From Streptomyces venezuelae (GTDB taxonomy: Bacteria > Actinomycetota > Actinomycetes > Streptomycetales > Streptomycetaceae), in assembly GCF_008642335.1 (NCBI RefSeq), contig NZ_CP029191.1, positions 7,068,001-7,132,000 on the forward strand: 64,000 nt of DNA. Reading direction: 5' to 3'. Below the pieces are notes generated by a model that was given only the letters and a program-made list of their open reading frames with translations, did no database searches and was not told where the DNA came from. Positions 24,819-35,459 of this stretch are shown piece after piece (the first letter of the stretch is position 1; each line of letters begins with the position of its first letter). The position numbers were made by a program, and so were the translations under genes.

Positions 24819-26789
24819 ATGCCGATACGTGCGCGACGCACCCGCATCCTGTGGAGAACGCTCCTGACGGCGGCCCTTGCCGCCCTGATCGCCGGCCTCA
24901 TGTCCCCGGGCGCGGCGCAGGGCGCCGCCGAGTCCTCGCGCACGCCGCGCGAGAGCAGACCCGTGTACTCGTACGAGGACGCGATACGCGAATCCGTATG
25001 GGTCGACACCAGGATCGACGGCGACGCGGACGGGAGGACCGACCGCGTCGCCGTCGACATCGTCCGGCCCCGTGAACTCGACCGCCGGGGCCGCCGGATA
25101 CCCGTGATCATGGACGCGAGCCCGTACTACTCGTGCTGCGGACGCGGCAACGAGAGCCAGAAGAAGACGTACGACGCGAACGGCAACCCCGTCCAGCTCC
25201 CGCTGTACTACGACAACTACTTCGTGCCCCGCGGCTACGGCTATGTCGCCGTGGACCTCGCCGGCGCCAACCGCTCCGACGGCTGCGTCGACGTCGGCGG
25301 CCGCTCCGACGTCCAGTCCGCGAGGGCCGTCGTCGACTGGCTGAACGGCCGCGCCCGCGGCTACACCAGCCGCACCGGCACCGAGCGGACGCGGGCGACC
25401 TGGAGCAACGGCGCCACCGGAATGATCGGCAAGAGCTACGACGGGACCGTGGCGCAAGGCGTCGCCGCGACCGGAGTCCCGGGCCTGAAGACCATCGTGC
25501 CGATCGGCGCGATCTCCTCCTGGTACGACTACTACTTCGCCAAGGGCGCCCCGCTCTACGGCAGCGGCCCAGACCGCCTCGCGAGCGGCATCGAGAGCGC
25601 CGAGGCCCGCGCCCGCTGCGGCGCGGTGAAGCAGCGCCTCATCGAGGGGGCGCCCCGCACCGGCGACTGGACCCCGCTGTGGAGCGAGCGCGACCACGTC
25701 CCGGACGCCGACCGGGTGCGCGCCAGCGTCTTCGTCGTCCACGGCATGCAGGACCTCAACGTCCGCACCAAGCACTTCGGCCAGTGGTGGGACGCGCTCG
25801 CCGAGAACGGGGTCGAGCGCAAGATCTGGCTCAGCCAGGCAGGCCACGTCGACCCGTTCGACCTCCGCCGCGCCGACTGGGTCCGCACCCTGCACCGCTG
25901 GTTCGACCACGAACTCCTCGGCTACGACAACGGAGTCGACCGCGAGCCGATGGCCGACATCGAACGCGCACCGGACCGCTGGAGCACCGACCGCGTCTGG
26001 CCCCCGCGCGGCACCCGCGCCGTCGAACTCCGCCCCGCCAAGGGCACGGAGCCCGGCGTCGGCACCCTCGGCACCCGGCGTGGCAAGGGCACCGAGACGT
26101 TCACGGACGACCCGCGCCTGAGCGAGAAGGCATGGGCCGAGAACATCGACATGTCGACACCGGCCAAGGCGGGCTTCACCAGCAAGCCGCTCGCCCGTGA
26201 CCTGCGGCTCTCCGGCTCCTCCAAGGTCACCGTCACCGCGACCCCGACGACCCGCACCGCCCACCTCTCCGCCGTCCTCGTCGACCTCGGCCCCGACACG
26301 ATCCGCGACTACGCGGCGGCGGGCGAGGGCATCACCACGCTCCCCGAACGCACGTGCTGGGGAGCGAGCACCACGGGCGACAGCTCCTGCTTCAAGGAGA
26401 CGCGCGCGAACACCGCCGACGTCGACTACACGATCTTCAGCCGGGGCTGGGCCGACCTCGGCAACTGGGCCGACGCCGGCCACGGCCGCCCCCTCACCCC
26501 GGGCGAGCCGCACACCATCACCCTCGACCTCGCCGCCACCGACCACGTCGTGCCCAAGGGCCACCGGCTCGCCCTGATCGTCGCGGGCACCGACCGCAAT
26601 CTGATCGAGCCTCCCGCCGACACCCCGACGCTCACCCTCGACCTGGCCCGCACCTCGGCGAAACTGCCGCTGGTGGGCGGGGCCGACGCGTTCACCACCA
26701 CCGCGCCCGTCACTCCCCGCGAAGCCCGTCTCGACGGCGTGGCCCCGCCGCGCCGCATCAACCCCGTCCCGGGAGGCAGCACTTCATGA
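24819..26789 (+). CDS. Secreted Xaa-Pro dipeptidyl-peptidase-like serine hydrolase (S15/CocE-NonD)
   Basis: A 656-residue exported enzyme. A basic, hydrophobic signal peptide precedes the S15-type alpha/beta-hydrolase domain: [24 protein letters not shown], then the nucleophile Ser206 in GKSYDGT, the acid in HGMQDLNV and His in QAGHVDPF. The C-terminal jelly-roll (about 430-640) is the CocE/NonD domain. It would release X-Pro dipeptides from peptides outside the cell. Its stop overlaps the start of the next peptidase gene by four bases, so the two are coupled. Confidence 0.9.
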   Translation: MPIRARRTRILWRTLLTAALAALIAGLMSPGAAQGAAESSRTPRESRPVYSYEDAIRESVWVDTRIDGDADGRTDRVAVDIVRPRELDRRGRRIPVIMDASPYYSCCGRGNESQKKTYDANGNPVQLPLYYDNYFVPRGYGYVAVDLAGANRSDGCVDVGGRSDVQSARAVVDWLNGRARGYTSRTGTERTRATWSNGATGMIGKSYDGTVAQGVAATGVPGLKTIVPIGAISSWYDYYFAKGAPLYGSGPDRLASGIESAEARARCGAVKQRLIEGAPRTGDWTPLWSERDHVPDADRVRASVFVVHGMQDLNVRTKHFGQWWDALAENGVERKIWLSQAGHVDPFDLRRADWVRTLHRWFDHELLGYDNGVDREPMADIERAPDRWSTDRVWPPRGTRAVELRPAKGTEPGVGTLGTRRGKGTETFTDDPRLSEKAWAENIDMSTPAKAGFTSKPLARDLRLSGSSKVTVTATPTTRTAHLSAVLVDLGPDTIRDYAAAGEGITTLPERTCWGASTTGDSSCFKETRANTADVDYTIFSRGWADLGNWADAGHGRPLTPGEPHTITLDLAATDHVVPKGHRLALIVAGTDRNLIEPPADTPTLTLDLARTSAKLPLVGGADAFTTTAPVTPREARLDGVAPPRRINPVPGGSTS

Positions 26790-28066
26790 CACCGCGCATC
26801 CGCTCCCTCGCGCTCGTCTGCGCCACCGCCGCGCTCGCCGCGCCGCTCCTGACGGCGCCCGCGCAGGCGACGCCGACCCCGCCCCGTACCGGATTCGAGG
26901 AGACGAACGGAGCGCGCTGGACCACTCAGCCCGAGGAACAGGATCTCCTCGCCACCGTGGACCGGGCCACCAACAGGGTCGCGGTCGACCGCATCGGCAC
27001 CACCAAGAAGGACCGGCCCGTCCAGCTGGTCCGCATCGGCGAACGCCCGGCGAGGAACACCGTGCTGCTGATCTGCAGCCAGCACGGCGACGAACCCTCG
27101 GGCCGCGAGGCCTGTCTGTCCACGATCCGCGACCTGGCGTACGCGAAGGACAAGAAGACCGAGCGCTTCTTGCGCCGCACCACGCTCCTCGTCGTGCCGA
27201 CCGCCAACCCCGACGGGCGCGCCGCCGACACCCGAGGCAACTCCGACGGCGTCGACATCAACCGCGACCACCTCTCCCTCAAGACCGCCGAGGCGCGTGC
27301 GATGGCCGCCGTGATCCGGGACCGCAAACCTGACGTCATCTACGACCTGCACGAGTACGGCGCCACGCCCAAGTACTACGACAAGGACCTGTTCGACCTC
27401 TGGCCGCGCAACCTCAACACCGACGACGCCGTGCACGCGGAGGCACAGACGCTGTCCAAGGCGTACGTGCGGCCGGCCGCCGGGCACGACGGGTACACGA
27501 CGGGCACGTACGGCATCTGGACCGACCCGGTCACCGGCGACCCCATCAAACAGACCGCGGGCGACGGACAGGAGCGCATCCTGCGCAACATGTCCGGCAT
27601 CAAGCACGCGGCGGGGCTGCTGATCGAGAGCCGCGTCGACCCCCTCACCGACGCCGAGAAGAAGGATGAGGCGCTCAACAACCGGCGCCGCGTCGCCTCC
27701 CAGCGCTCCGCGCTCGGCGGCCTGTTCGACTACACCGACGAACGCCGCGGAAAGCTGGAGGCCGCCACCGGCGCGGCCCGGGTGGCGGGCTTCCTCGACC
27801 GCGGTCCTGTCTACCTCGGAGGCGCCGACAACGACCCCGCCGAGCCGTCCGAGATCATCCAGGACCCGCCCTGCGGATACCGCCTGGACGCCGCGCAGTA
27901 CGGCGACATCAAGGACGAACTGGCCCTGCACGGCGTCACCGTGAAGCGCACGAAAACTGGCGCATATGTTCCCCTGCGACAGTCGGCCCGGGCGCTCGTG
28001 CCCCTGCTGCTCGACGAGCGCGCGCCGTATCACATGGTCACAGGTCGGCCCGACATGGCCTGTTGA
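26786..28066 (+). CDS. Secreted M14-family zinc carboxypeptidase
   Basis: A 426-residue exported metallopeptidase. The signal peptide ([20 protein letters not shown]) is followed by an M14 domain with zinc ligands His100 and Glu103 in QHGDEPSG and His189 in YDLHEYG, plus NPDGR and DINRDHL for substrate carboxylate binding. The catalytic Glu is probably the one in LIESRVD. GGAGG lies nine bases before the ATG, which overlaps the preceding stop (ATGA). Together with the S15 and M1 genes it makes a small set for extracellular peptide degradation. Confidence 0.88.
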   Translation: MTPRIRSLALVCATAALAAPLLTAPAQATPTPPRTGFEETNGARWTTQPEEQDLLATVDRATNRVAVDRIGTTKKDRPVQLVRIGERPARNTVLLICSQHGDEPSGREACLSTIRDLAYAKDKKTERFLRRTTLLVVPTANPDGRAADTRGNSDGVDINRDHLSLKTAEARAMAAVIRDRKPDVIYDLHEYGATPKYYDKDLFDLWPRNLNTDDAVHAEAQTLSKAYVRPAAGHDGYTTGTYGIWTDPVTGDPIKQTAGDGQERILRNMSGIKHAAGLLIESRVDPLTDAEKKDEALNNRRRVASQRSALGGLFDYTDERRGKLEAATGAARVAGFLDRGPVYLGGADNDPAEPSEIIQDPPCGYRLDAAQYGDIKDELALHGVTVKRTKTGAYVPLRQSARALVPLLLDERAPYHMVTGRPDMAC

Positions 28067-28151
28067 GAAGGTGAGAGGTACGTCACATGTGGTAGGGGGT
28101 AACGAAGAACAAACTCTCGACTCAATACCGACCCCCTGAAAGGTGTCACTT

Positions 28152-29882
28152 GTGACGCAGGATCAGCATAAAGCGGACGACGGGGGAGGGACGTCAGAGA
28201 TCATGACGCCCGCCCCCGGCGGCCGATCCCCGCAGACGGACCGGGTGGTGTTCGGCGTCACCGCCGTGCTCACCCTCGCGTTCGTGGTCTGGGGCGCGGT
28301 GTCGACGGACTCGCTTGAGAATGTCTCCACGGACATGCTCAACGGTCTGATGCACAACGGCGGTTGGTTCTTCATGCTGACCGCCACGGGGTTCGTCGTC
28401 TTCGCGCTGTGGCTGGCCGTCAGCCGGTACGGAAAGATCACCCTCGGCAAGGAGGGCGAGGACCCGGAGTTCCGCACCGTCTCCTGGGTCGCCATGATGT
28501 TCAGCGCCGGCATGGGCATCGGCCTCATGTTCTACGGAGTGAGCGAGCCCCTCGCGCACTTCAAGGACCATCCGCCGGGAACCGACCCGGCGGACGCGCC
28601 CGCGGCCATGGAGACCGCGATGGCCACCACCCTCTTCCACTGGACGCTCCACCCGTGGGCGATCTACGCGGTCGTGGGCCTCGCCATCGCGTACAGCACC
28701 TTCCGCCGCAACCGCCGGCAGACCATCAGCGCCGTCTTCGAGCCGCTCATCGGCGAGAAGCACGCCCGCGGCGCATGGGGCCGCGTCATCGACATCCTCG
28801 CCATCTTCGCCACCCTCTTCGGCTCGGCCGCCTCGCTGGGCCTCGGCGCCCTGCAGATCGGCAGCGGCATGGAAGAGGTCGACTGGATGGACAAGGCGGG
28901 CACCGGCCTGCTCGTCGTGATCATCGCCGTGCTGACCCTGGCCTTCGTGGCGTCCGCCATCTCCGGTGTGGAGAAGGGCGTGCAGTGGCTCTCCAACATC
29001 AACATGGTGCTCGCCGGGCTCCTGGTCGTCTTCGTCTTCATCGCGGGCCCGACCGTCATCATCCTCGACATGGTGCCCACCTCCATCGGCGCCTACCTGA
29101 ACGACCTGCCGCAGCTCATCGGCCGCACCGAGGCGTCCAGCGGTGAAGGCGTCGCCGAGTGGCTGAGCAGCTGGACGGTCTTCTACTGGGCCTGGTGGAT
29201 CTCCTGGACGCCCTTCGTCGGCATGTTCATCGCGCGCATCAGCCGCGGCCGTACGATCCGACAGTTCGTCGGCGGCGTCATCCTGGTGCCGAGCACCGTC
29301 AGCCTCATCTGGTTCGCGGTCTTCGGCGGCAGCGCCATGACGGTCGCCGACCGCGGCGGGCTCAAGGGCGACACGACCCAGGAGGCCCAGCTCTTCGGCC
29401 TCCTGAACGAGTACCCGATCGCGACCGTGACCAGCCTGCTCGTCATGATCCTCGTCGGCATCTTCTTCGTCTCGGGAGCCGACGCCGCGTCCATCGTCAT
29501 GGGCACGCTCTCCCAGAAGGGCGCCCTCGAACCCGGCCGGTTCGTCGTGATCTTCTGGGGCATCGTGACCGGCGCCGTCGGCGCGGTCATGCTGCTCATC
29601 GGTGACGGCAACGACGACGCGCTCACCGGTCTGCGCAACCTCACGATCCTGGTCGCAGCGCCCTTCACCCTCGTGATGATCGGCATGTGCGTGTCCCTCA
29701 TGCGGGACCTGCGCCACGACCCGCTCATCGTGCGCGGCGAGCACGGCACGGAGGTCCTGGAGAAGGCCGTCATCGCCGGCCACGAGCACCACGACGGTGA
29801 CTTCGAGCTCCGGATCGGCCCCGCGACCGACGACAACGGCGACGGCCCGGAACGGGACAACGACCCGGTAGCTCCCCGCTGA
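28152..29882 (+). CDS. BCCT family betaine/choline/carnitine transporter
   Basis: A 576-residue secondary transporter with 12 predicted helices. Typical blocks are the [15 protein letters not shown] segment of the first repeat and [27 protein letters not shown]-like signature, whose Trp residues form the betaine-binding box. An acidic C-terminal tail rich in Asp and His follows. Uptake of glycine betaine or a related trimethylammonium compound, for osmoprotection, is expected. The start at GTG 28152 is favoured because GAAAGG sits about nine bases upstream; GTG 28143 is possible. Confidence 0.92.
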   Translation: [576 protein letters not shown]

Positions 29883-29890
29883 CCGGCGGC

Positions 29891-29928
29891 CCCGGGGGCG
29901 GCGCCCACCATGCGTGCCGCCCCCCGGG
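29891..29928 (+). terminator. Terminator after the BCCT gene
   Basis: CCCGGGGGCGGC (29891-29902) pairs, with one extra base, with GCCGCCCCCCGGG (29916-29928). Confidence 0.7.
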
Positions 29929-29981
29929 ACGACGACCACACGGTGCACCTGCGTATCGGAATGTGCAATGCCGTGCTCACA

Positions 29982-29998
29982 TCCCACCTCAGGTGGGA
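29982..29998. promoter_or_regulatory. Perfect palindrome just upstream of the 30010 gene
   Basis: TCCCACCT and AGGTGGGA flank one central C. The palindrome ends 11 bases before the ATG, where a -10 box or initiation site would be, so it is a good operator candidate for a dimeric repressor. Confidence 0.5.
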
Positions 29999-30009
29999 AT
30001 ACTTACGGC

Positions 30010-31044
30010 ATGTCTGCCGAGTACGCGACCTTCGGTCTGGCACCGGCCATCCGCGCCGGTGGGGTTCTCGCCAACGGTGACTACCAAGTGCACCGCGACT
30101 TCGTCGACTTCATCGTCGACGGCCGCCCCCTCCTCTTCCAGCTCTGCGACCTCGACGCGGTGTCGCCGCTGGCCTCCGACATTCCGCCGGCCATCTTCAC
30201 CACACACGTACGCCGACTGCTCCTGGAGGCGCAGGCGCCGCTGGAGGAGGGGCGTTACGTCATCTACGGCTGCCCCGAGTGTGAAGGCCTGGAGTGCGGA
30301 GCCGTCACCGCGGTGATCGAAAAGGCGGGTGACGACAGCGACGACTTCGTCTGGCGCGACTTCGCCTGGCAGACGACGGAACGGGCCGACCTGGAGCTCA
30401 ACGGATACCACGGCATAGGACCGTTCCGCTTCCGCGGCGACGAATACCGCGCGGCACTCGGGCAGTTGCTCGCCGAGGGCGACGCGGGGAACCGCCGCCG
30501 GGTCCTCCTCATCGGCGCGCGCGTGGCGACCCTCGCGAAGCTCGCCGCCGCGCTGCGGACGATCGGCGTCGGCGCGGAGATCGCGGCGGACGCGACGGGC
30601 GTGCCGGCCGACGAACTCCGCACGTACGGTGCCGTCGCCTTCGGGCCCACGGTGCCCGACGCCACCCGGCAGTCCGTGCGCGCCGCCTTCGACGCGGCGG
30701 ACGTCCCGGTCGCCTACGTGGACGGCCTCGCCCCGATCGTCCCGCTCCTGGTCGCGCAGATCGAGGACGCGCTGGACCGCAGTCCCCAGGAACAGCGCCG
30801 CCTGACCCACCTCGCCGCTGGGCCCCGCGCGGCCGAGCTCGAAGTCACCTCGACGTGCCGGGTCCAGCTCACGGCGTACCGGATGGACCGGCTCTCCCGC
30901 ACCCACGTCCACGAAGTCTTCGACGAGGTCCTGGAGCCGGGGCACCACAGGGTTCCCCTGGCGTCCAGAACGACCAAGGGCACGTCGTACGTGGTGGCCC
31001 GAACCTCAACACACGTCCTGGTCACCCCTACAATTGCCCCCTGA
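30010..31044 (+). CDS. Uncharacterised two-part protein with a CPECEGLECG motif
   Basis: A 344-residue cytoplasmic protein I do not recognise. The first part (about 1-150) contains GCPECEGLECGAVTAVIEK with three Cys (CxxCxxxxC) that could bind a metal, and a FVWRDFAWQTT block. The middle (about 155-260) starts RRVLLIGARVATLAKLAAALRTIG and reads like a Rossmann or receiver-like alpha/beta fold. The tail is beta-rich. No ribosome site precedes the ATG; a perfect palindrome lies just upstream. The last base of its stop codon is the first base of the ABC-F start, though the ABC-F gene seems to have its own promoter. Confidence 0.7.
   Translation: MSAEYATFGLAPAIRAGGVLANGDYQVHRDFVDFIVDGRPLLFQLCDLDAVSPLASDIPPAIFTTHVRRLLLEAQAPLEEGRYVIYGCPECEGLECGAVTAVIEKAGDDSDDFVWRDFAWQTTERADLELNGYHGIGPFRFRGDEYRAALGQLLAEGDAGNRRRVLLIGARVATLAKLAAALRTIGVGAEIAADATGVPADELRTYGAVAFGPTVPDATRQSVRAAFDAADVPVAYVDGLAPIVPLLVAQIEDALDRSPQEQRRLTHLAAGPRAAELEVTSTCRVQLTAYRMDRLSRTHVHEVFDEVLEPGHHRVPLASRTTKGTSYVVARTSTHVLVTPTIAP
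31029..31034 (+). promoter_or_regulatory. -10 box of the ABC-F gene
   Basis: TACAAT, a near-consensus -10, lies inside the end of the preceding gene and nine bases before the ATG at 31044. It allows a leaderless ABC-F message besides read-through. Confidence 0.5.
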
Positions 31045-32699
31045 TGACCGCAACCCTCGTCGCCAAAGATCTCGCCGCCGGCCACGGCGACCGCACCCTG
31101 TTCGCCGGGCTCGACCTCGTCGTCGCCCCCGGGGACGTCATCGGGCTCGTTGGGGCCAACGGAGCGGGGAAGTCCACCCTGCTGCGGCTGCTCGCGGGGC
31201 TCGACGTCCCCGAAGGCGGTGAGCTGAGGCTCTCGCCGGCCACCGCCTCCGTGGGACACCTCCCGCAGGAGCCGGACCGCCGCCCGGGCGAGACCATCCG
31301 CGCGTTCCTGGCCCGCCGCACCGGCGTGGCCGAGGCGCAGCGGACCATGGACCGGGACACCCAGGCACTCGTGGACGGCGCCCCGGGCGCGGACGACGCG
31401 TACGCGGCCAGCCTGGAACGCTGGCTGGCGCTCGGCGGCGCGGACCTCGACGAGCGCGCGGAGGAAATCGCCGACTCGCTCGGGCTCGCCGTGAGCCTGG
31501 ACCAGCCGATGACCTCCCTCTCGGGAGGCCAGGCGGCCCGCGCCGGACTCGCCTCCCTGCTCCTCTCCCGCTACGACGTGTTCCTCCTGGACGAGCCGAC
31601 CAACGACCTCGACCTCGCGGGTCTGGAGCGGCTCGAAAGCTTCGTGCGCGGCCTGCGCGCCGGAACGGTCGTCGTCAGCCACGACCGCGAGTTCCTCACC
31701 CGCACCGTCACCAAGGTCCTGGAACTCGACCTGGCCCAGCAGCAGATCAACCTCTACGGCGGCGGCTACGACGCGTACCTGGAGGAGCGCGACACCTCCC
31801 GGCGGCACGCCCGCGAGGAGTACGAGGAGTACGCCGACAAGAAGGCCGCGCTCCAGAGCCGCGCCCTGATGCAGCGTTCCTGGGCCGACAAGGGCGTCAA
31901 GAACGCCCGCCGCAAGGCCAAGTCGGGCGGCGGCGACAACGACAAGATCGGCCGGAACTTCCGCGCCGACGCCAGCGAGAAGCAGGCGGCGAAGGCCCGC
32001 CAGACGCAGCGCATGATCGAGCGCCTGGACGTCGTCGATGAGCCCCGCAAGGAGTGGGAGCTGCGGATGGAGATCGCCGCCGCACCCCGCTCGGGCGCGG
32101 TCGTCGCGAGCCTGCGCGACGCGGAGGTCCACCGGGGCGCGTTCACGCTCGGCCCGGTCACCCTGCAGATCGACTGGGCGGACCGGGTGGCGATCACCGG
32201 CGCGAACGGCTCGGGCAAGTCGACGCTGCTGGGGGCGCTCCTCGGCCGCGTCCCCCTGGACGAGGGCCACGCCGCGCTCGGCTCGGGTGTCCTGGTCGGC
32301 GAGGTCGACCAGGCACGCGCCCTGTTCCACGGCGAGGAGTCCCTGCTCGACGCGTTCTGCGCGGCGGTGCCCGACACCGAACCCGCCGAAGTCCGCACGC
32401 TGCTCGCCAAGTTCGGCCTGAAGGCGGACCACGTCCTGCGCTCGGCGGCGACGCTGTCGCCCGGCGAGCGGACCCGCGCGGGCCTCGCGCTGCTCCAGGG
32501 CAGGGGCGTCAACCTGCTCGTCCTCGACGAGCCGACGAACCACCTGGACCTGCCCGCGATCGAGCAGCTGGAGACGGCCCTGGACGCCTACAAGGGCACT
32601 TTGCTGCTCGTCACGCACGACCGCAGAATGCTGGACGCGGTCCACGTGACGCGTCGCCTGGAGGTGGCGGAGGGCAAAGTGACGGAACTGCCACTCTGA
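31044..32699 (+). CDS. ABC-F family ATPase (ribosome-associated)
   Basis: A 551-residue soluble protein with two ABC domains and no membrane segment. Domain 1 has GANGAGKSTLLR, the signature LSGGQAARAGLA and FLLDEPTNDLD; domain 2 has GANGSGKSTLLG, the signature LSPGERTRAGLA and LVLDEPTNHLD. Between them is a charged linker with repeated Lys/Arg. ABC-F proteins act at the ribosomal E site, in translation control or protection against antibiotics; which applies here cannot be read. Start overlaps the previous stop (TGATG). The gene converges on tex with only 31 bases between. Confidence 0.92.
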   Translation: MTATLVAKDLAAGHGDRTLFAGLDLVVAPGDVIGLVGANGAGKSTLLRLLAGLDVPEGGELRLSPATASVGHLPQEPDRRPGETIRAFLARRTGVAEAQRTMDRDTQALVDGAPGADDAYAASLERWLALGGADLDERAEEIADSLGLAVSLDQPMTSLSGGQAARAGLASLLLSRYDVFLLDEPTNDLDLAGLERLESFVRGLRAGTVVVSHDREFLTRTVTKVLELDLAQQQINLYGGGYDAYLEERDTSRRHAREEYEEYADKKAALQSRALMQRSWADKGVKNARRKAKSGGGDNDKIGRNFRADASEKQAAKARQTQRMIERLDVVDEPRKEWELRMEIAAAPRSGAVVASLRDAEVHRGAFTLGPVTLQIDWADRVAITGANGSGKSTLLGALLGRVPLDEGHAALGSGVLVGEVDQARALFHGEESLLDAFCAAVPDTEPAEVRTLLAKFGLKADHVLRSAATLSPGERTRAGLALLQGRGVNLLVLDEPTNHLDLPAIEQLETALDAYKGTLLLVTHDRRMLDAVHVTRRLEVAEGKVTELPL

Positions 32700-32730
32700 C
32701 CTCCACCCCCTCAGTCGGGCCTACGACCCG

Positions 32731-35163
32731 TCAGCGCCGCTTCGGGTCGACGAGACCGGCCCGCCGCAGCGCCTCGGCCATCGCGTCGTTGGCGGGCGGC
32801 GGGCCCTGCCGCTGCGACTTCTGCCCGCGGCCACCGTCCCGCTGGCCCTGACCCTGACCCTGCTGGCGTCGGCCCTGACCGCTGCCGCCCTGGCCGCGCT
32901 GCCGCTGCTGAGGCGGTCGGCCCCCGCCCCGCCTCGGCTGCTCCCCGTCCCCGCCGGAGGCATTCGCCTCGTCGTCGAGACGCAGCGTCAGCGAGATCCG
33001 CTTGCGCGGGATGTCGACGTCCATGACCTTCACCTTGACGATGTCGCCGGGCTTCACGACGTCCCGCGGGTCCTTGACGAACGTCTTGGACATGGCGGAC
33101 ACGTGCACCAGGCCGTCCTGGTGGACGCCCACGTCCACGAACGCGCCGAACGCGGCCACGTTCGTCACGACACCTTCGAGGACCATCCCGGCGGCGAGGT
33201 CGGAGATCTTCTCGACGCCGTCCTTGAAGGTCGCCGTCTTGAAGGCGGGCCGCGGGTCGCGCCCGGGCTTCTCCAGCTCCTTCAGGATGTCCGTGACCGT
33301 GGGCAGGCCGAAGACGTCGTCCACGAACGCGTCCGGCTTCAGCGAGCGCAGCGCCGCCGTGTTGCCGATCAGCGAACCGACCTCGCCGCCCGTCGACTTC
33401 ACCATCTTGCGCACCACGGGGTACGCCTCCGGGTGCACGCTGGAGGCGTCCAGCGGGTCGTCGCCGCCGCGGATGCGGAGGAAGCCCGCGCACTGCTCGT
33501 ACGCCTTCGGGCCGAGGCGAGCGACGTCCTTGAGGCCCTTGCGGCTCTTGAACGGGCCGTTCGCGTCGCGGTGCGCCACGATGTTCTCCGCGAGGCCCGC
33601 GCCGATGCCGGAGACCCGGGCGAGGAGCGGGGCGGAGGCCGTGTTGACGTCCACGCCGACGCCGTTCACACAGTCCTCGACGACCGCGTCGAGGGAGCGC
33701 GACAGCTTCACCTCGGACAGGTCGTGCTGGTACTGGCCGACACCGATCGACTTGGGGTCGATCTTCACGAGCTCGGCGAGCGGGTCCTGGAGGCGGCGGG
33801 CGATGGACACCGCGCCGCGGATCGAGACGTCGAGGTCGGGCAGCTCCTGCGAGGCGAACGCCGACGCCGAGTACACCGAGGCGCCCGCCTCGGAGACCAT
33901 CACCTTCGTCAGGTTCAACTCGGGGTGCTTGGTGATGAGTTCACCGGCGAGCTTGTCGGTCTCGCGCGACGCCGTGCCGTTCCCGATGGCGATCAGGTCG
34001 ACGTCGTGCTCCTTCGCGAGCCGCGCCAGCGTCGCCAGGGACTGGTCCCACTTGTTGGCCGGGACATGGGGGTGGATCGTGTCGGTCGCGACGACCTTGC
34101 CGGTCGCGTCGACGACGGCGACCTTCACGCCCGTACGGAACCCGGGGTCCAGGCCGAGCGTCGCGCGCGTGCCCGCGGGCGCCGCCAGCAGCAGGTCGCG
34201 CAGGTTCGACGCGAAGACCCGCACCGCCTCGTCCTCGGCGGCGGTCCGAAGCCGCAGCCGCAGGTCGATGCCGAGATGCACGAGGATCCGCGTCCGCCAG
34301 GACCAGCGGACCGTGTCCTGCAGCCACTTGTCGCCGGGCCTGCCGCGGTCGGCGACGCCGAAGCGCTGGGCGACGATGCCCTCGTACGAGGACGGGGTGC
34401 CCGGCGTCCCGGCGGGCTCCTCGGGTTCGAGGACGAGGTCGAGGACCTCCTCCTTCTCGCCGCGCAGCATCGCCAGGATGCGGTGCGAGGGCAGGTCGGT
34501 GAAGGGCTCGGCGAAGTCGAAGTAGTCGGCGAACTTGGCGCCCGCCTCCTCCTTGCCCTCCCGGACCTTCGCGGCGAGCCTGCCGCGCACCCACATGCGC
34601 TCGCGCAGCTCGCCGATCAGGTCGGCGTCCTCGGAGAACCGCTCGGCGAGGATCGCCCGCGCGCCGTCCAGGGCGGCCTGCGGGTCCGCGACGCCCTTGT
34701 CGGCGTCCACGAACGCGGCGGCCGCGGCCTGCGGTTCGACGCCCGGATCGGCGAGCAGCCCGTCCGCGAGGGGTTCGAGCCCGGCCTCGCGCGCGATCTG
34801 CGCCTTGGTGCGCCGCTTCGGCTTGAAGGGCAGGTAGATGTCCTCCAGGCGGGCCTTCGTGTCCGCCTCGCGGATCCGCGCTTCCAGCTCCTCGGTGAGC
34901 TTGCCCTGCTCACGGACCGAGTCGAGGATCGCGGCGCGCCGGTCCTCCAGCTCGCGCAGGTAGCGCAGGCGCTCTTCCAGCGTGCGCAGCTGCGCGTCGT
35001 CGAGCATCTCGGTCGCTTCCTTGCGGTAGCGCGCGATGAAGGGCACCGTGGAGCCGCCGTCGAGCAGGTCGACGGCGGCCTTCACCTGCCGCTCCCGTAC
35101 GCCGAGCTCCTCGGCGATCCTGCCTTCGATGGATGCTGGGGTGGACGTCTTCAAAGCTGCCAC
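32731..35163 (-). CDS. tex: Tex family RNA-binding transcription accessory protein
   Basis: An 810-residue nucleic-acid-binding protein. Order of parts: N-terminal helical region with the HTH-like segment, a YqgF/RNase H-like domain ([17 protein letters not shown]), a helix-hairpin-helix pair ([10 protein letters not shown], then [15 protein letters not shown]) and an S1 RNA-binding domain ([29 protein letters not shown]). A Gly/Gln/Arg-rich tail of about 75 residues, ending [18 protein letters not shown], is an actinobacterial extra. The start is GTG 35163; the upstream ribosome site is weak. Confidence 0.93.
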   Translation of the reverse strand: MAALKTSTPASIEGRIAEELGVRERQVKAAVDLLDGGSTVPFIARYRKEATEMLDDAQLRTLEERLRYLRELEDRRAAILDSVREQGKLTEELEARIREADTKARLEDIYLPFKPKRRTKAQIAREAGLEPLADGLLADPGVEPQAAAAAFVDADKGVADPQAALDGARAILAERFSEDADLIGELRERMWVRGRLAAKVREGKEEAGAKFADYFDFAEPFTDLPSHRILAMLRGEKEEVLDLVLEPEEPAGTPGTPSSYEGIVAQRFGVADRGRPGDKWLQDTVRWSWRTRILVHLGIDLRLRLRTAAEDEAVRVFASNLRDLLLAAPAGTRATLGLDPGFRTGVKVAVVDATGKVVATDTIHPHVPANKWDQSLATLARLAKEHDVDLIAIGNGTASRETDKLAGELITKHPELNLTKVMVSEAGASVYSASAFASQELPDLDVSIRGAVSIARRLQDPLAELVKIDPKSIGVGQYQHDLSEVKLSRSLDAVVEDCVNGVGVDVNTASAPLLARVSGIGAGLAENIVAHRDANGPFKSRKGLKDVARLGPKAYEQCAGFLRIRGGDDPLDASSVHPEAYPVVRKMVKSTGGEVGSLIGNTAALRSLKPDAFVDDVFGLPTVTDILKELEKPGRDPRPAFKTATFKDGVEKISDLAAGMVLEGVVTNVAAFGAFVDVGVHQDGLVHVSAMSKTFVKDPRDVVKPGDIVKVKVMDVDIPRKRISLTLRLDDEANASGGDGEQPRRGGGRPPQQRQRGQGGSGQGRRQQGQGQGQRDGGRGQKSQRQGPPPANDAMAEALRRAGLVDPKRR

Positions 35164-35229
35164 GTTCCGGTACCGCCTTCTCGCTGAGGTTGCCGGGCAA
35201 TTGTGGCAGGTGACGCCGACAGAGGGTGC

Positions 35230-35328
35230 TCAGACCCGGCCTGCCCGAGCCGTGTGTCCCGACCGCCGCCCGCCCCGGCCCGCGGAACGCGACGCTCCGC
35301 CGAACAGCCGGGCCACGGCACGGAACAT
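35230..35328 (-). CDS. Small Arg-rich protein, 32 residues
   Basis: A short open frame beginning MFRAVARLFGG and rich in Arg, Gly and Ala. The support is the ribosome site: AGGGGAG lies about six bases before the ATG at 35328, among the best in this region, and the first eleven residues form an amphipathic helix. It lies alone between tex and the SCO6745-family gene, on the same strand as both. It might be a small membrane-associated peptide. I cannot show conservation from the sequence alone. Confidence 0.5.
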   Translation of the reverse strand: MFRAVARLFGGASRSAGRGGRRSGHTARAGRV

Positions 35329-35459
35329 GAGAACTCCCCTTTCGTCCCCGGCCCGCCGGGGGGCGGCGGAGCCGGCGAACGAACGGGTACCTCGGACGCG
35401 CGAACCCATGCCCCGCGCGAGGCCATGCCCTGCGGCCGGTCCGGCCACCTCGGCGGAGA

